NCBI GenBank assembly: GCA_001247695.2
Contig: LGRX02027831.1
Location: 1 to 64,000, forward strand
DNA: 64,000 nucleotides
Source: Cymbomonas tetramitiformis
Lineage: Eukaryota; Chlorophyta; Pyramimonadophyceae; Pyramimonadales; Pyramimonadaceae
Direction: 5' to 3'
Shown: piece after piece, positions 38,371-48,255 of the stretch
How the letters are laid out: every line of letters begins with the position of its first letter
Numbering within the stretch: the stretch's first letter is position 1
Position numbers and translations under genes: made by a program
Notes under the pieces: model-generated
Databases searched by the model: none
Seen by the model: the letters and a program-made list of their open reading frames with translations, nothing else
What the model was told of the DNA's origin: nothing

Positions 38371-41300
38371 TCAGTGACGGGCGCGCCGGGCTGCAGCCGG
38401 CCCGGTGCCCCCTTGAAAAGGCCCCAGTGCGCTCTCCCTTCTCCTCTCCTCCCAGATTTCATCATAACTTTGGCGTCCCTGGGGAGCACGCGACGCGCCG
38501 TTGCCGGCATGTCGACCGCGAGCCGCGTCCTGACGATGAGCGCCTTCCCTGGGACTCGGAGATCTCCTCCTGCGCTGACCAGCTCGTGGCGAACGCTGCT
38601 GCACGGCACTCGCAGTTGGACTCTGTGGGCGCGCCGCAGGATGGCCTGAAGGTCGAGTGTCGACACGCGCAACGCGGCCACTGGAACGCTCCGGGCTGCT
38701 GGGCGCTGTAGAGCTCGGGGTTGATGGCACGTACGAAATGGAGTCCTGCTCTTGTGCAGCTGGAGGCACGGCTTCAGTCTGCTGCGTGCAGACGGAATGT
38801 GCCGGGGATCTCAGAATGTCGTGGATTGACTGGTGCTCAGGTCTCTGTGCCATGTTGCACTCCAAGCCCCTGGTCTGTGTCCCGCCGAGAGCTCGGCCAG
38901 AGCAGAGTGCCTGCGTGGGCGTGGCTCGCGCGCCATCACGACCATCAAGCCCAGGGCAGTCTGGCCCAAGCGTGCTCATCCTCGCAGTCGCGCGGGCAGC
39001 ACGAGGTCGTTCTTCATATTCTCTGATGATCTCCTGACGCGCCCGTATCGATTCCGAGAGAGCCGCCATGGTGAGGTTGTTTGCTGCGACCTCGGCTTGC
39101 CCTCGCGCCAAACTGGCAGACAATCCAACAAGTCTTTCACTGATGACCTCCACGCTGTCTTCATCCTCTGTCTGCGGCGATGGTGTTCTGGTGCGGCACG
39201 TGTGAGTGCTCACACCCTCAGCAGCCGCGAGGTCGGAAGAGTATCCCGAGATGCTGCCATCTTCCTCCTCACTTCCTGCATCCTCTCCCTCGATTGGGTC
39301 CAAGCACCTCATGAAGTCGTTGCGAAGACGCACCTGCACCTCTGCCCGACGTGCCTCAGCCAGCAATGCCGGGCCCACCGAGGATGTGAACGCAGACAAT
39401 GGTTCTCGATGCATCACTGCCACCTTTCTCCAGGTCTCCCAGCTACAGCAGTCGAACTTGCGCGTCCCTGAGGAGAGGTACTCCAAGGTGAACGCCATCT
39501 CACTGGGTCCTCGCTCACGGTAGTAGCGATTGTCCTCGAAGAGGTAGTAGACGGCCTTGGACTGGGCGTTGGCACGGGTCTTGAACACCCGTAGGGTGCC
39601 CTGCTGCGGGCCATCGCTCAAATGGCTTCTGGCTATCTCCAAGAGTTGAGTACGATCAACAAGATGCTCCATGTGTTTCTGTAAGGTGCCGAGGAGTCCT
39701 CCCGTGCAGCCTTTCGACTGCCCACCCAGAGGCAGAAACTCTCCCCGTTGTCCCACTCCTGCGGAGGAGGAGTACTGGTGCAGGGTCTTGCTGCTGAGTC
39801 GCTGCGTGTGCACCCCCTTTCCTCGCTGCGCGAAGGGCTTACCAAGTTGGAACTCGATTTCGCCCATGAAACAACGGTACTGGATGAGGAAGACCGTCTG
39901 TCCATGCAGCGCCGTGAACTCTGAGATCCCTCCCAGATCCAGCCAGTCGGCTTCCCCAGCTGTGTTCTCGCTGCGAGTGGGCGACTCTGGCTCGTAGGTG
40001 CCCTGGAACACTGAAGCGTGATACTCTAACATGGCAGGGTCGAAGACGCCATTGGGCCAGGTCTGATGCCTCAGACGAAGCGTAGCTGAGGATGGTGGCG
40101 GTGCGGAGCCAGATGGTCCTGCCTCATCCCCCCTGACCGTCCTCGGCGTCCTCAGAGTCTTGGACGTGCGTACTGGAGGGTTCCTTCTGGCCCCATAAGT
40201 GTCCAGCGCGTCATGTGCTTGCTCCTCTGTCTTGCACGCACCAAGCATCACTCTAGCGTTGTCCCCCAGGTGTAGGTACTCCACGGCGGCGGCGTTCGTG
40301 CTGAACACCTCGCCACTGCCTCCTTCCCCATCTGTCACCGGGTAGAACTTCCCCACTTTGTCCGCTGCGTCTGACAGCGTGAGCTGCGGTACCACCTTCA
40401 CATTCTCGTCCTCCACACCAGCCACCTCCATATCATACCTCACCTTCAGGCGAGCCCGAAGGTCAGCGATGTCCACTCGCTGCACGTACTTCAGATGCTG
40501 GTATTGCCAACGCTGGTCCTTCTCATAGTAAAAAGGCAGCTGGAACTCGCCAGTCATCTTACCCATGGGGGTCATGGTGGCGGCACCTTCCATGGTGTGA
40601 CGTACCATACGCTCCATGAGATCCCACTGGGCGCGAGTGTGCTCGCTGAGCACGCAGAACTGACGCGCCACCTTGTCCCACATGAGCTTGCCCGTTACGA
40701 CCCCTGGGTAAGTCTGATGGGTGTTGAGGGTCTCCTGAACACTCGCCATCGTGTACCTTCCAGCCTCCCGATGGGCACCACAGTCAGGGAGTGGGACCTG
40801 GTCGTTGTCCTTCCTGCCGCTCGCCCTTGTGGTCCAGGTCTCTGAGGGTATCTTCGTCTCCTTGTCAACCTTCTGGTCCACCAACGTAAAGTCGGGCCAC
40901 AGTAGCTCCGTCTCCAAGATGGTCTTGTATTCTCCACAACGCGAGAACTTGACCCGCACAAATCCTGCGTCTACACCACCTCCATCGCCCTCTTCGCAGA
41001 GTGTGCACAGACGAGCATAGCCCGTGCGGTCGATGTACAAGCGCTGCTGAGACCAGCTGCTCTCCTTGTCTTGGTAATCCCACGGGTTCACTGCCATGCC
41101 CACCCATGGCTGTACGCTGGCCAGCTTGAAGTCAGCTTCGCTCGCGGCCTCTTGCTCCAGCGTGAGGTCTGGATAGCGAGGGTCTGACTGAGTCGTGGCC
41201 AGGCTGGCTGGCATGACGGACCCCCTCCCATCTGGCTCTTCAGCACTGGACCACTCACCTCTGGTCGCCACATTGGCTTCCCGTTGGCTGCGTGATGATG

Positions 41301-44300
41301 CTTGTAGCATGCCCAACATCTGGTCTGTTAAGGACGTGCCAGGCACTGGAGGTTCGTACGTTGCGCTCTCGGCGTGTGAGCTGACCCGCCCAGTGAGCTC
41401 GACTTGCATCATTGAGCTGGGTCTCAAGAAGCCCGCCTCCACCATGGACTGGCAGCGCGCCTCGAGCCTCTCCCTCTCCTCCGAGTTGAACCTTCTCAGT
41501 CTCATCTCCTCTAGCCATGACGCCAGGCTGTCCATTAGCTCGGGGTGGTTTCGCGAGAATGCACAAGGTGCAGGCGCACACCTTTCCCCTGCGAGGGCCA
41601 GACGGTCTTCTCCCCTTGTGTCCAGGGACACCGCTTCACGTGGTGGTAGCGCGCAGCCCTCAAAAGCGGGGGCAAGAGTGCGCGCTGCCGTGGCATCGAC
41701 GTCGAAGATCTCAGTCGCCAGGCACACTCTCGGGTCTTCGTTCCGCTTGCTCCTTGCATCAACGGGCGGCGTCAACTCGATCAACGGCAGCGTGACCTTC
41801 TCCCTCATGCCCAGTGACACCGCGGCCTCAGAAGTGGCGATGCCTCGGTAGAGGTCGATGGTCAGCTTGAGTGCGTTCTTCAGGGGTCCCGTGCCCACCA
41901 AGAAATCCCACGTAGTGTCGTTGGTGTAAGTGACGAAGGCATGGAGCCGATGCAGAGTCATGTACGGCGTGCCCGCGGCGAGGACCACATCCACGTAGCA
42001 GTACTTGGTGAATTCTGCAGGGCTGCCATCACATCTAGCCACCCTGGCCCCTGTCTCCGCATCAAAGATGGTCAAGCCCAACCTGTTGGCTGTCCTGATG
42101 GGGATAATGTTGCAGTTGGCTCCAGTGTCCAGAAGAAGCGCTTTGTACAACATGAGCAGGCCTCCAGAGGCCATCAGAGCCATCCCTTGTGCCAAAGACT
42201 CGTTGAGGAGCTTGCATACAGGTTGGACCTGTGCCATGGCAGTGAGCTGTTCCTCTGTAAGGCCACTGAGCATCTTCTTCTTCAATAGCTCGTACGCCTT
42301 GGCCTCCATGGTCCCTGCATGCAGCTCGCCCCTCTCGCTGAAGTCTCTCACCCCGTAGCTCTCCTGGACGGTGGCCGCTGCAGCAGTTACATGCACCGCC
42401 GTCCTCCCCTTCCTGGGCTGCTCCACCGTGTCCTCCGGCATCTCGTCCAGAGGAACCTCTTCTTCGTCACTGTCGTCGCCCGACTCCATGCCCGGGCAAT
42501 CGTCATCATCGTCGCTGTCGTCGCCCGACTCCATGCCCGGGCAGTCGTCATCCTCGTCGCTGATGTCCTGGCAGTCTGCTGCTGAGGCTGTCGGCACGGG
42601 GAGCTGGTTGTTCTCAGCCAGTTCCACCAAGGTCTCCACACCCCTTGGAGCTGTTATGCGCCCCTCTGCCACGAGTCCAGCAGCTAGCTTACGGAAAGCT
42701 GCTCCCAGACTCTTGATCACGGAGGCCATGAGCTGCACCTTCCTCTGCATCTCGTCCGCCGCAGGCGCCATGGGCACCTGTGCGTCTGCCTCGTACTCCT
42801 CGGGTGTCTTCACTGGGAAGCCCCTCATGCGTTGGGTACTTCCCAGGGCTACTGCTGGAGCCGCCGTGAGTTCAGACTCCGCACTCTTGCACAGCGTCTC
42901 GGGGAGTGCCCCCAGACCCAAGGTGTTGAGGGCGCTCGAGAGCTCCTCTTCGCCCATCTCCTCGGCCATAGCTGAGAGTAACTCGGTTGGAGGGCCAGAC
43001 GACACTCCTACCCCTGCGCTGCCATGGTGGTGCGCGCGTGCATCGACGGTGTGAGTCTCCCTCTCCGCGACGTGCGCTGCGACTGGCTCCTCGTCGGAGC
43101 CCTCATCCTCGGACAGCACCTGCGACTTCACACTGCCCGCACGACTGGCCGTCTTCCTAGCAGCCACCATGCCCTGGTACTCTGCCTTCAACGCCTCAGG
43201 GTTGCCAGTGGCGCCCTTCTGCTTGTCCTCCGGTGCCTGTTTGGCTCTGTACTTGTCTTTCTCGTCGTTGGACAGCTGCTGCCAGTCCGTCACCAGGATG
43301 CCCCAGTCAGAGTTCTTGAAGCGGTTCTTCAGGTTGTACATGCGCAGGGCGGCATTCTCCGCGTCCCACCACTTGCTGGAACCAAGTCTGCTCTCGTGGA
43401 ACCCAGCAGGCATCTTGACGTGTTTGTAGCCACTCCTGCACTGCTCGGGATCGGACTCATGCCAGCCCCCTCCAAAGCAGCGCAAGCACTTGGGCTTGTC
43501 GTTCGTACGCACGCCCTCTGCTGGCGGCGGCGTCTTGTTGTAGGAGGCCTTCTTAGCTCTTTCGGCAACATTCACCTCCTTCTTCATCTTCTTAGAAGGT
43601 GGTGTATCTGCCTTCTTGCTGCTCTCCAGTTCGCCTGACTGCCCCACCTCAGAGGACTCAATCTTCTTGATCGAGTTCTTTATCGCCTTGAGGTCAAGGC
43701 CATGCTGTCGCGCCTCCCAGGTGGAGTACTGGCAGCCACACCGCCTGGTGATCTCCTGGAGGAAGGTGAGGATCCAAGACTCTGCATCGCCCTTGAGCTT
43801 GTCTTGAACCTCGACGATGGCCTCCAGGTCCTTCCAGGTCACCCGATTGGGTGGCGGGAACTGTGCCCTCAGTTGCTCCTTCACCCGCGTCTGGAAGACC
43901 TTGATGCGCAGGTTGTCCACGCAGTCCTCGATGAAGGTACGCAGCTCTTCGTCGCTCAACACCTTCCCAGTGTTGAGCTGCATTTCCCTGCGTTGGCACA
44001 TCTTCATGTAGGTCAGCCCATCCTGCCCCACCTCCTGTGGCTTCTGTGTCAACAGATCCACCTTCTCTTGTGTCCCTTTCATCATGAACTTCTTGTCAAG
44101 GGCAGCGATGAAACCCCTGAGCGCGTAGAAGTACTGGGTATCACGGGTGCCATCACGTCCCGTCAAGCCTTTCAGGGAGGTTCCATCAGTCAGATATTCG
44201 TCGGAAACCTCCCCTTGGGCGTCTTGGTTCGTCACTGGCCTCGCTATCACCCACGTGGTGCCAGTGTTCATCTCATTAAAAGGGGGCCTAGCACACGGAA

Positions 44301-44823
44301 TGGTACCCTCGAGTGGGCCATGCTCGCTAGTGTCCTTGAGGACTCGGTCCATGTTGGAGGCCACTACCCCCCCTTTTTCATAGTTCTCGCGCCACCAGCT
44401 GAGAGCTTGCGAATTCTCTCCAGCCAGACACGCAGGGACGATGTCCCACAGATACTCAAAGTCAGGGGGAGTTTCTCTCAGGGTCTTCATCTGTGCTTCG
44501 GTGAGCGTGCCAGCCCCGGACCTGAGCCTCCTCCTGACGTTGGCGTTGTGCTGCCGTACGAAATTCTCGCACATGTCGGCGAACTCCCTCAGGAACTTGG
44601 GCCGATCTTCTTCCTTGGTGCCCGTGTAGTTGGGCAGCGTACCAAGGTTGATGCGCGCGGAGTCAGTGTACTCCATGTCTTCCTCAAAGATTACTAACGG
44701 CTCCTGGGCCTGGGCTTGAGGTTGTACTGGTGCTTGGGCCTCAGGCTGTACTGGTGCTTGGGCCTCAGGCTGGCCACTGGCAGCCCCTTCCTCTCCTTCC
44801 AGCTCTGTGAAGTGCTGGCTCAC
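38371..44823 (-). CDS. Gypsy ORF1: Gag, aspartic protease and a very long uncharacterised C-terminal region
   Basis: 2150 codons, unusually long for gypsy ORF1. A Pro/Gln/Ala repeat lies at 17-41. A retrotransposon-Gag-like helical region spans about 60-350 (FLREFADMCENFVRQ, LSWWRENY). A zinc-knuckle-like C446-x2-C449-x5-H455-x6-C462 follows, then a WxxL...SNDEKDKYR segment (500-530) resembling an HMG box. An acidic tandem repeat (DDDCPGMESGDDS twice) lies at 757-786. The retropepsin motif LLDTGANCNIIP is at 897-908, with WDFLVGTGPLK as the second strand. About 1150 residues follow without a recognised domain apart from a Cys pair (LCTLCEEGDGGG) and an Arg/Ser/Pro-rich end. The stop at 38371-38373 overlaps the ORF2 open frame by 88 nt in the -1 register. 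Confidence 0.88.
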   Translation of the reverse strand: MSQHFTELEGEEGAASGQPEAQAPVQPEAQAPVQPQAQAQEPLVIFEEDMEYTDSARINLGTLPNYTGTKEEDRPKFLREFADMCENFVRQHNANVRRRLRSGAGTLTEAQMKTLRETPPDFEYLWDIVPACLAGENSQALSWWRENYEKGGVVASNMDRVLKDTSEHGPLEGTIPCARPPFNEMNTGTTWVIARPVTNQDAQGEVSDEYLTDGTSLKGLTGRDGTRDTQYFYALRGFIAALDKKFMMKGTQEKVDLLTQKPQEVGQDGLTYMKMCQRREMQLNTGKVLSDEELRTFIEDCVDNLRIKVFQTRVKEQLRAQFPPPNRVTWKDLEAIVEVQDKLKGDAESWILTFLQEITRRCGCQYSTWEARQHGLDLKAIKNSIKKIESSEVGQSGELESSKKADTPPSKKMKKEVNVAERAKKASYNKTPPPAEGVRTNDKPKCLRCFGGGWHESDPEQCRSGYKHVKMPAGFHESRLGSSKWWDAENAALRMYNLKNRFKNSDWGILVTDWQQLSNDEKDKYRAKQAPEDKQKGATGNPEALKAEYQGMVAARKTASRAGSVKSQVLSEDEGSDEEPVAAHVAERETHTVDARAHHHGSAGVGVSSGPPTELLSAMAEEMGEEELSSALNTLGLGALPETLCKSAESELTAAPAVALGSTQRMRGFPVKTPEEYEADAQVPMAPAADEMQRKVQLMASVIKSLGAAFRKLAAGLVAEGRITAPRGVETLVELAENNQLPVPTASAADCQDISDEDDDCPGMESGDDSDDDDDCPGMESGDDSDEEEVPLDEMPEDTVEQPRKGRTAVHVTAAAATVQESYGVRDFSERGELHAGTMEAKAYELLKKKMLSGLTEEQLTAMAQVQPVCKLLNESLAQGMALMASGGLLMLYKALLLDTGANCNIIPIRTANRLGLTIFDAETGARVARCDGSPAEFTKYCYVDVVLAAGTPYMTLHRLHAFVTYTNDTTWDFLVGTGPLKNALKLTIDLYRGIATSEAAVSLGMREKVTLPLIELTPPVDARSKRNEDPRVCLATEIFDVDATAARTLAPAFEGCALPPREAVSLDTRGEDRLALAGERCAPAPCAFSRNHPELMDSLASWLEEMRLRRFNSEERERLEARCQSMVEAGFLRPSSMMQVELTGRVSSHAESATYEPPVPGTSLTDQMLGMLQASSRSQREANVATRGEWSSAEEPDGRGSVMPASLATTQSDPRYPDLTLEQEAASEADFKLASVQPWVGMAVNPWDYQDKESSWSQQRLYIDRTGYARLCTLCEEGDGGGVDAGFVRVKFSRCGEYKTILETELLWPDFTLVDQKVDKETKIPSETWTTRASGRKDNDQVPLPDCGAHREAGRYTMASVQETLNTHQTYPGVVTGKLMWDKVARQFCVLSEHTRAQWDLMERMVRHTMEGAATMTPMGKMTGEFQLPFYYEKDQRWQYQHLKYVQRVDIADLRARLKVRYDMEVAGVEDENVKVVPQLTLSDAADKVGKFYPVTDGEGGSGEVFSTNAAAVEYLHLGDNARVMLGACKTEEQAHDALDTYGARRNPPVRTSKTLRTPRTVRGDEAGPSGSAPPPSSATLRLRHQTWPNGVFDPAMLEYHASVFQGTYEPESPTRSENTAGEADWLDLGGISEFTALHGQTVFLIQYRCFMGEIEFQLGKPFAQRGKGVHTQRLSSKTLHQYSSSAGVGQRGEFLPLGGQSKGCTGGLLGTLQKHMEHLVDRTQLLEIARSHLSDGPQQGTLRVFKTRANAQSKAVYYLFEDNRYYRERGPSEMAFTLEYLSSGTRKFDCCSWETWRKVAVMHREPLSAFTSSVGPALLAEARRAEVQVRLRNDFMRCLDPIEGEDAGSEEEDGSISGYSSDLAAAEGVSTHTCRTRTPSPQTEDEDSVEVISERLVGLSASLARGQAEVAANNLTMAALSESIRARQEIIREYEERPRAARATARMSTLGPDCPGLDGRDGARATPTQALCSGRALGGTQTRGLECNMAQRPEHQSIHDILRSPAHSVCTQQTEAVPPAAQEQDSISYVPSTPSSTAPSSPERSSGRVARVDTRPSGHPAARPQSPTASAVQQRSPRAGQRRRRSPSPREGAHRQDAARGRHAGNGASRAPQGRQSYDEIWEERRRESALGPFQGGTGPAAARRARH

Positions 44824-44951
44824 CCGTATCGCTCTCTGGGCACGCCTCTCTGCCCTTTGTTGCTCCTGACGGTCAGTCTTGGATTCCGTTGCTACCTTCC
44901 CGGTGGAGAAGAGATACTGGTGTGAAGGCTCTTTTCACTCCACACTTCCCA

Positions 44952-45488
44952 GCTTACCAGTACGGATGAATCCGTCCCTGGCCTCACCTTTCAGTGCTTT
45001 GCTCTAAGTAGCAATCACTGCCAGGATAATCTCGTCCATGACTGGTGAGCAAGGTTTCATCTGTGACCCGACCCTGTCTTATACTGGCTCTTCTAGATGT
45101 CCAGCAAGGTTGCCTCTGCCCTCAGTGTCTCTCTCTGGTCCACGCAGTAAATCAGCAGAACGCCAGCATGGGTCAAGTGGCTACAAAGAATGCTGTCGTG
45201 ATAGTGTACACTGACAGTCCTGTTTCGCTCCACGCCTTCAGGCGTACCAGTACGGATGAATCCGTCCCTGGCTTTACCGTCTGGTGCTTTGCTCCAGCAG
45301 GATGTCACTCCCCGAAATAGCCCAGCACATAATTCTCAACGCTGCAATCATGTTGCAAAATTGGCAACCGGTTCCGCTCTGATCGCTGTCGCTGTACTTT
45401 GCAAGACTGGTGAACTTCGAGTGTCGCAACAGCCTGCTTCCCTCAACCTCTTCCAAGGCTTACCAGTACGGATAAATCCGTCCCTGGC
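44952..45488 (-). repeat. Three spaced copies of a hairpin-forming motif in the gypsy leader
   Basis: Copies at 44952-44982, 45242-45272 and 45458-45488 share TACCAGTACGGATGAATCCG followed by TCCCTGGC. ACGGAT/ATCCGT is an internal inverted repeat with a 2-nt loop. They lie between the right LTR and the Gag start, in the presumed 5' leader RNA, and could serve packaging, dimerisation or translation. No canonical tRNA primer site (TGG at the LTR border) was seen. Confidence 0.75.
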
Positions 45489-45587
45489 ATCACCATTCAG
45501 AGGTCTCGTTCTTCAGGACTGCTGTTGAACTCTCAGCATTACAGACGACATGTCTGTAATATGGCACATTTTTGTTTTGAAAAGGAC

Positions 45588-45961
45588 TGTTAATTACAGT
45601 TCTGACGCTATCGCACAAGGGCAAGTCCACAAATGTATGTCTTTACAAGCAGAAGAATACTGTATCTTATAAATTATCTCATAACACTGCTGTTTTCGCG
45701 GTCTTAAGCGAGTCCTGGCTATTTTCGGAATCACTGTTACGAAGGCAAAACAAAAATGAGCGTCTGCCTCACCCTGCTACGCCGCCCTACATATTCTCGC
45801 TATCTCCAAACAAGTGTAACACCCATCCGTATTTCCGTATCTCGTCACTGTCATGACTCCTCGCGCGTATCGTACTGCGCGTGTCACACGTTCGTCACAG
45901 AGACTGCTACAGCAAGTGTCACAACCCGGCTGAGGTACACGATAAGCCGTGGTTTGTGACA
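45588..45961 (-). repeat. Gypsy 5' LTR, truncated (374 bp)
   Basis: It matches 30628-31001 at 369 of 374 positions. The 224-bp inner segment that completes the left LTR is absent here; a trace of the 10-bp spacer (GAAAAGGAC) remains at 45579-45587. Confidence 0.85.
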
Positions 45962-45965
45962 AACC

Positions 45966-48120
45966 TCACAGGTGCTTCATTAGCCAAGGAAGGCTATTGG
46001 GCTGATAGGCACTTTAGCATGGAGGACGGATCAAGTCATGCATGCATATATTAAGCACAATTTTGCAAATGGTCAGTCAGCATATCGATCTGACATGTCA
46101 TAAGGACTCAAGAAAGATATGCATGTTCAAGGTCTTTAATTATCATCGTGTCGTTTCACGCACTGTCCGATGCTAAAATCTACGGAATCTAACGGCGCTA
46201 ACATTGAACATCCTGTGCAGATATCTCGAAACAAGCTGTCACCCGAATCTACAGACGTTGAATGATAGAATTTGTCCAATCGAATATCGTCTATGAAACT
46301 CAGTCGGCTAAACCTGTGACATTCAGTGCCGATCTATGGATTGGTGTCACGTCACGGAGTCGGCAGTCGGCATACGGCAGTCGGTCACCAGTTTATAGAA
46401 TGGCATTTCCCCATTTTGCCCTCCCCGACATGACGTAGATTCCCAATCGTAGGAAATATTCCTCCACATCAGAAATCGGGAAGACCGTGCGATTTTTCAT
46501 CTGACCGGTGTGGTAAGCCTACTATCCCACCCGGTTGACCCGGAAGGACCCTTTAAAACATGCGTCGGGCTGCTGCCCGCACATGAATTTTGGCAATTAC
46601 TCTGCAAATTTCCCAACATGTATCACAACATTGTAAACATGTGTTCACTGTGATATATGTGCGTCGTTTGGCACTCGAAACGTAGCGAAAGAAGCCGTAC
46701 TTCGCGTTTTAGGATGCTCGCCGGGAGTGAGGGGTTACCCTTGAGGTACTAAACGATTGCGTAGCGAGATGTACAGGGATGAGTCTCCGCCAAGTTTTCA
46801 CGCAAAATTAACTTAAGTTGACGTTGCTTTTGATGGCGCGTTTGCCGTTATTCCAGTTGATGTTGATAGCGCGTTTGCCGTTATTCCATCCGTATTCGCG
46901 GATGTGCGCAAGCCGCGAAGGGGGTTCGCATTGCGGACTTCAAACGCGTTTTGGGCATCCGCGGTTCTGCGGATGCTCAAGACAGCGACTGAAACTAACT
47001 TCATTACATGCTTATAAAGTGTTGGAGAGAGGTCCACACTGTTCGAACACTCATAAGTTCGAGACTGCAAAACGTTTGTTCCAATTGCCCCGTTTATAGC
47101 GGTACAATGATGAAAACGTGCGGGATCTTTACGCACGCGCTCATCATGTCCAATAAAAAAGTTCACTACGTAAAACACAATGTAAAGTATTATTACAAAG
47201 TTATAGGTCTTACAACTTCGGAATAATATCATAAGCATAGGCTCACTGTAGCAGAAATATCAAGTCATTTCTTTGAAAGCGGTGCTTGGGACGCAACATC
47301 AGGCTGAAAAACACAGAAGGTGCGAGTCGCTTTACCGACGTGGCACGTAGATTTAGTCGGCAGAGAGTCGTCTCTCTCGAAAGCCGTCGAAAGAAAGCAG
47401 GCCTCCATCAGATCGAAGGATGCACAGGGCATGCTGCGACGGTCAGACGACAAAAGATGCCATGTTAGGCCCATGACAGGCCTTTCTATAACCCGTCGAC
47501 TCCAAAAACTCAGGTTTGCGAGAGCGTGACATGGTCCTGACATGCCAGTCGACCTACGTCGACCTACGTCGTCCTAACCAATCAGCGTGCTGTGATCAAA
47601 CAATTGACATGGTCAGACGACACACTATCGCGCGTGACGTGACACCAATCCATAGATCCACCCTCAGTGTATTGTATAACGTCGTACTCCACGGGTCATC
47701 CCACCCATCGATCGAGGCTGATGACAGTGAATTATCGATCGACAGATTAATAATATCTGTTATCTGACGATCGTCACTTCAGTTCTCGGTTCCAGACTTG
47801 CAGTAATAAATCATACGCTAATTTTATTCAGCAAACGTGTACAGTCCGTGTAGCATTCCCCTTCTTTGATATATGCTCAAGACTAGGGTTATTGTAACTC
47901 GTAAACCCTTATGAGTCCCATAAGGGCTATTACATTTATTGGCGCAAGGGGTACTAGTAGAATATCCTATGCTACGTGCGATGGAAGCGTGGTGGGCCCA
48001 CACCCTAGTAGAATATGCAGGAGAAACACTTCCGTCTCGGAAACAGATCATTGGCTAAGCTCCATGAAACGGCCATCCGATAGCATTTGTGCTATCGGAT
48101 AACTAGCCAAATAATAATGA
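45966..48120. other. No gene seen
   Basis: AT/GC-mixed sequence with only short unrelated frames. A ~33-bp direct repeat GCGCGTTTGCCGTTATTCCA occurs twice near 46837 and 46870. TAAGGGCTATTACATTTATT at about 47930 resembles the end of the Harbinger-type MITE at 51628. A hairpin with arms TCCGATAGCA / TGCTATCGGA lies at about 48074-48098. Confidence 0.55.
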
Positions 48121-48255
48121 GTACTGTACTATACAGTGCCACTGTACAGTACTACTACCCCTGCTAGTGGAGTCACTGTACCGAAATAATGAAGGGGTTC
48201 AGGCAAGGGGGAAGTCAGAGCCCATAATAACAGCCCTGAAACCTAAAGTCCAGCA
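48121..48255 (-). repeat. Diverged LTR fragment related to the 50.3-54.4 kb element
   Basis: It ends GTCCAGCA followed by CACCACCTGG, paralleling ATCCAGCA/CACCTCCCTG at the left LTR of the Gag-only element. It also shares AGTCAGAGC and an AGTACTGTAC palindrome. The left border is not defined. Confidence 0.5.

Larger units (their letters stand above)
30394..45961 (-). mobile_element. Giant Ty3/gypsy retrotransposon with DNA methyltransferase-bearing Pol
   Basis: 15.57 kb, bounded by TGTC...GACA ends and a 4-bp target duplication AACC (30390-30393 and 45962-45965). The left LTR is 608 bp (30394-31001). The right LTR keeps only its outer 374 bp (45588-45961), 5 differences from the matching left part. 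Coding strand: ORF1 (44823-38371) with Gag and aspartic protease; ORF2 (38305-31263, one frameshift) with membrane segments, RT, RNase H, C5-methyltransferase, integrase, PHD finger and a second methyltransferase-like domain. RT before integrase places it in Ty3/gypsy. Apart from one 1-nt lesion both ORFs are open, so the family was active recently. Confidence 0.92.

Noticed and set aside
46813..47238. 141-codon minus-strand ORF with a hydrophobic start
   Set aside because: It runs through a local direct repeat and has no domain, codon signal or partner exon.
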